Source: Silvimonas sp. JCM 19000
Lineage (GTDB): Bacteria > Pseudomonadota > Gammaproteobacteria > Burkholderiales > Chitinibacteraceae
Direction of reading: 5' to 3'
Assembly: GCA_001313065.1 (NCBI GenBank)
Contig: BBFD01000064.1
Coordinates: 1-15,813, forward strand
DNA length: 15,813 bases
Shown piece after piece: positions 15,555 to 15,813 of the stretch (the stretch's first letter is position 1; each line of letters opens with the position of its first letter). The translations under genes were made by a program, and so were the position numbers. The notes beneath the pieces were generated by a model. It saw nothing but the letters and a program-made list of their open reading frames with translations, did not search any database and had not been told where the DNA came from.

Positions 15555-15813
15555 ATGAAGCACAAATTGTTCGCACGCGGACAAGGGAAAGTCGCGCTCG
15601 TCGCTTTGCCTGCCCTGTTGGCTCTGCCTCGCCATGGCTTACCCGACCTGTAGATGGCGGTACCTATAGCGCGGGCACCATCGTGTATTACAACGGCCAT
15701 GATTACAAAGCGCTGGTCACACAGACTGATTACGCTGGCGCAGGCTGGAACCCGGCGGCAACGCCGAGTCTGTGGCAAGACCTGGGCGTAGATAGCGCAA
15801 CCCCCGACCCCGA
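15555..15813 (+). CDS. Secreted protein with N-terminal CBM5/12-like chitin-binding module (3' end off the right edge; frameshifted)
   Basis: The ATG at 15555 has a strong ribosome-binding site (CGGAGG, eight bases upstream). MKHKLFARGQGKVALVALPA begins a signal peptide. The direct frame stops at TAG 15651, but frames continue into MAYPTW and then VDGGTYSAGTIVYYNGHDYKALVTQ, read in pieces, ending AGAGWNPAATPSLWQDLG. This is the aromatic pattern (W, YNG, Y, W, LWxxLG) of a chitin-binding CBM5/12 module, found in chitinases and lytic polysaccharide monooxygenases. Breaks are near 15630 (end of the signal peptide) and at 15650, where ACCTGTAGAT should probably read with two more G (TWVDGG). The acidic, proline-containing stretch at the edge (DSATPDP) looks like a linker, so a catalytic domain probably follows outside the window. 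Confidence 0.8.

Noticed and set aside
15302..15778. Minus-strand open frame (158 codons) across the right-hand regulatory region
   Set aside because: It overlaps the strong promoter, ribosome-binding site and chitin-binding module on the other strand, and its translation resembles no protein I know.
1..15813. CRISPR array, phage, toxin-antitoxin or defence genes
   Set aside because: No regularly spaced repeats, integrase, phage structural gene or defence domain was seen on either strand.

Overview
The window reads as chromosomal DNA of a high-G+C betaproteobacterium, most likely a chitin-degrading member of the Neisseriales (Chromobacteriaceae/Chitinibacteraceae type). This is inferred from protein families and gene order, not from a database match. 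The pointers are a full-length GH20 chitobiase, a secreted protein with a chitin-binding module, a PEP-CTERM (exosortase-sorted) protein, and a conserved block dnaQ-rnhA-yafS-like methyltransferase / gloB-mltD that matches the order known from E. coli.

Layout. (1) 1-2162, minus: N-terminal part of purL, running off the left edge. (2) 2163-2681: purL upstream region and a 152-bp element with perfect 26-bp inverted arms. (3) 2682-5191, plus: beta-N-acetylhexosaminidase. (4) 5213-5334: a second inverted-repeat element of the REP/BIME kind between convergent genes. (5) 5338-6942, minus: secreted GH13 alpha-amylase. (6) 7107-7794, plus: glutathione S-transferase, preceded by a possible 13-codon leader ORF. 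(7) 7812-10733, minus: rnhA, dnaQ, ispD, msrC, ispF; the last four are tightly packed with overlapping ends and starts. (8) 10770-11096, plus: small exported protein of unknown function. (9) 11109-11894, minus: YafS-like methyltransferase whose start codon shares a CATG with divergent gloB. (10) 11893-14409, plus: gloB then mltD, ended by a strong bidirectional terminator at 14447-14484. (11) 14497-15225, minus: PEP-CTERM protein. (12) 15226-15554: divergent regulatory region with a good sigma-70 promoter and an 18-bp palindrome just after its -10 box. (13) 15555 to the right edge, plus: secreted protein starting with a chitin-binding module.

The most important technical observation is that nine coding regions (purL, the hexosaminidase, gst, ispF, msrC, ispD, rnhA, mltD and the right-edge chitin-binding gene) are broken by small indels. 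The direction is consistent: runs of A/T are 1-3 bases too long, and G/C bases are missing. Undoing these changes gives reading frames of normal length with intact active sites, and every complete gene becomes a multiple of three. Because they hit essential genes, I read them as sequence or assembly errors. The genes are annotated as intact, with the frameshift positions listed.

No clearly new multi-gene system is visible. The observations most worth checking are the palindromic operator controlling the chitin-binding gene, the two inverted-repeat elements bracketing the hexosaminidase, the small exported protein sitting inside a conserved housekeeping block, and the shared start codon of gloB and its divergent neighbour.
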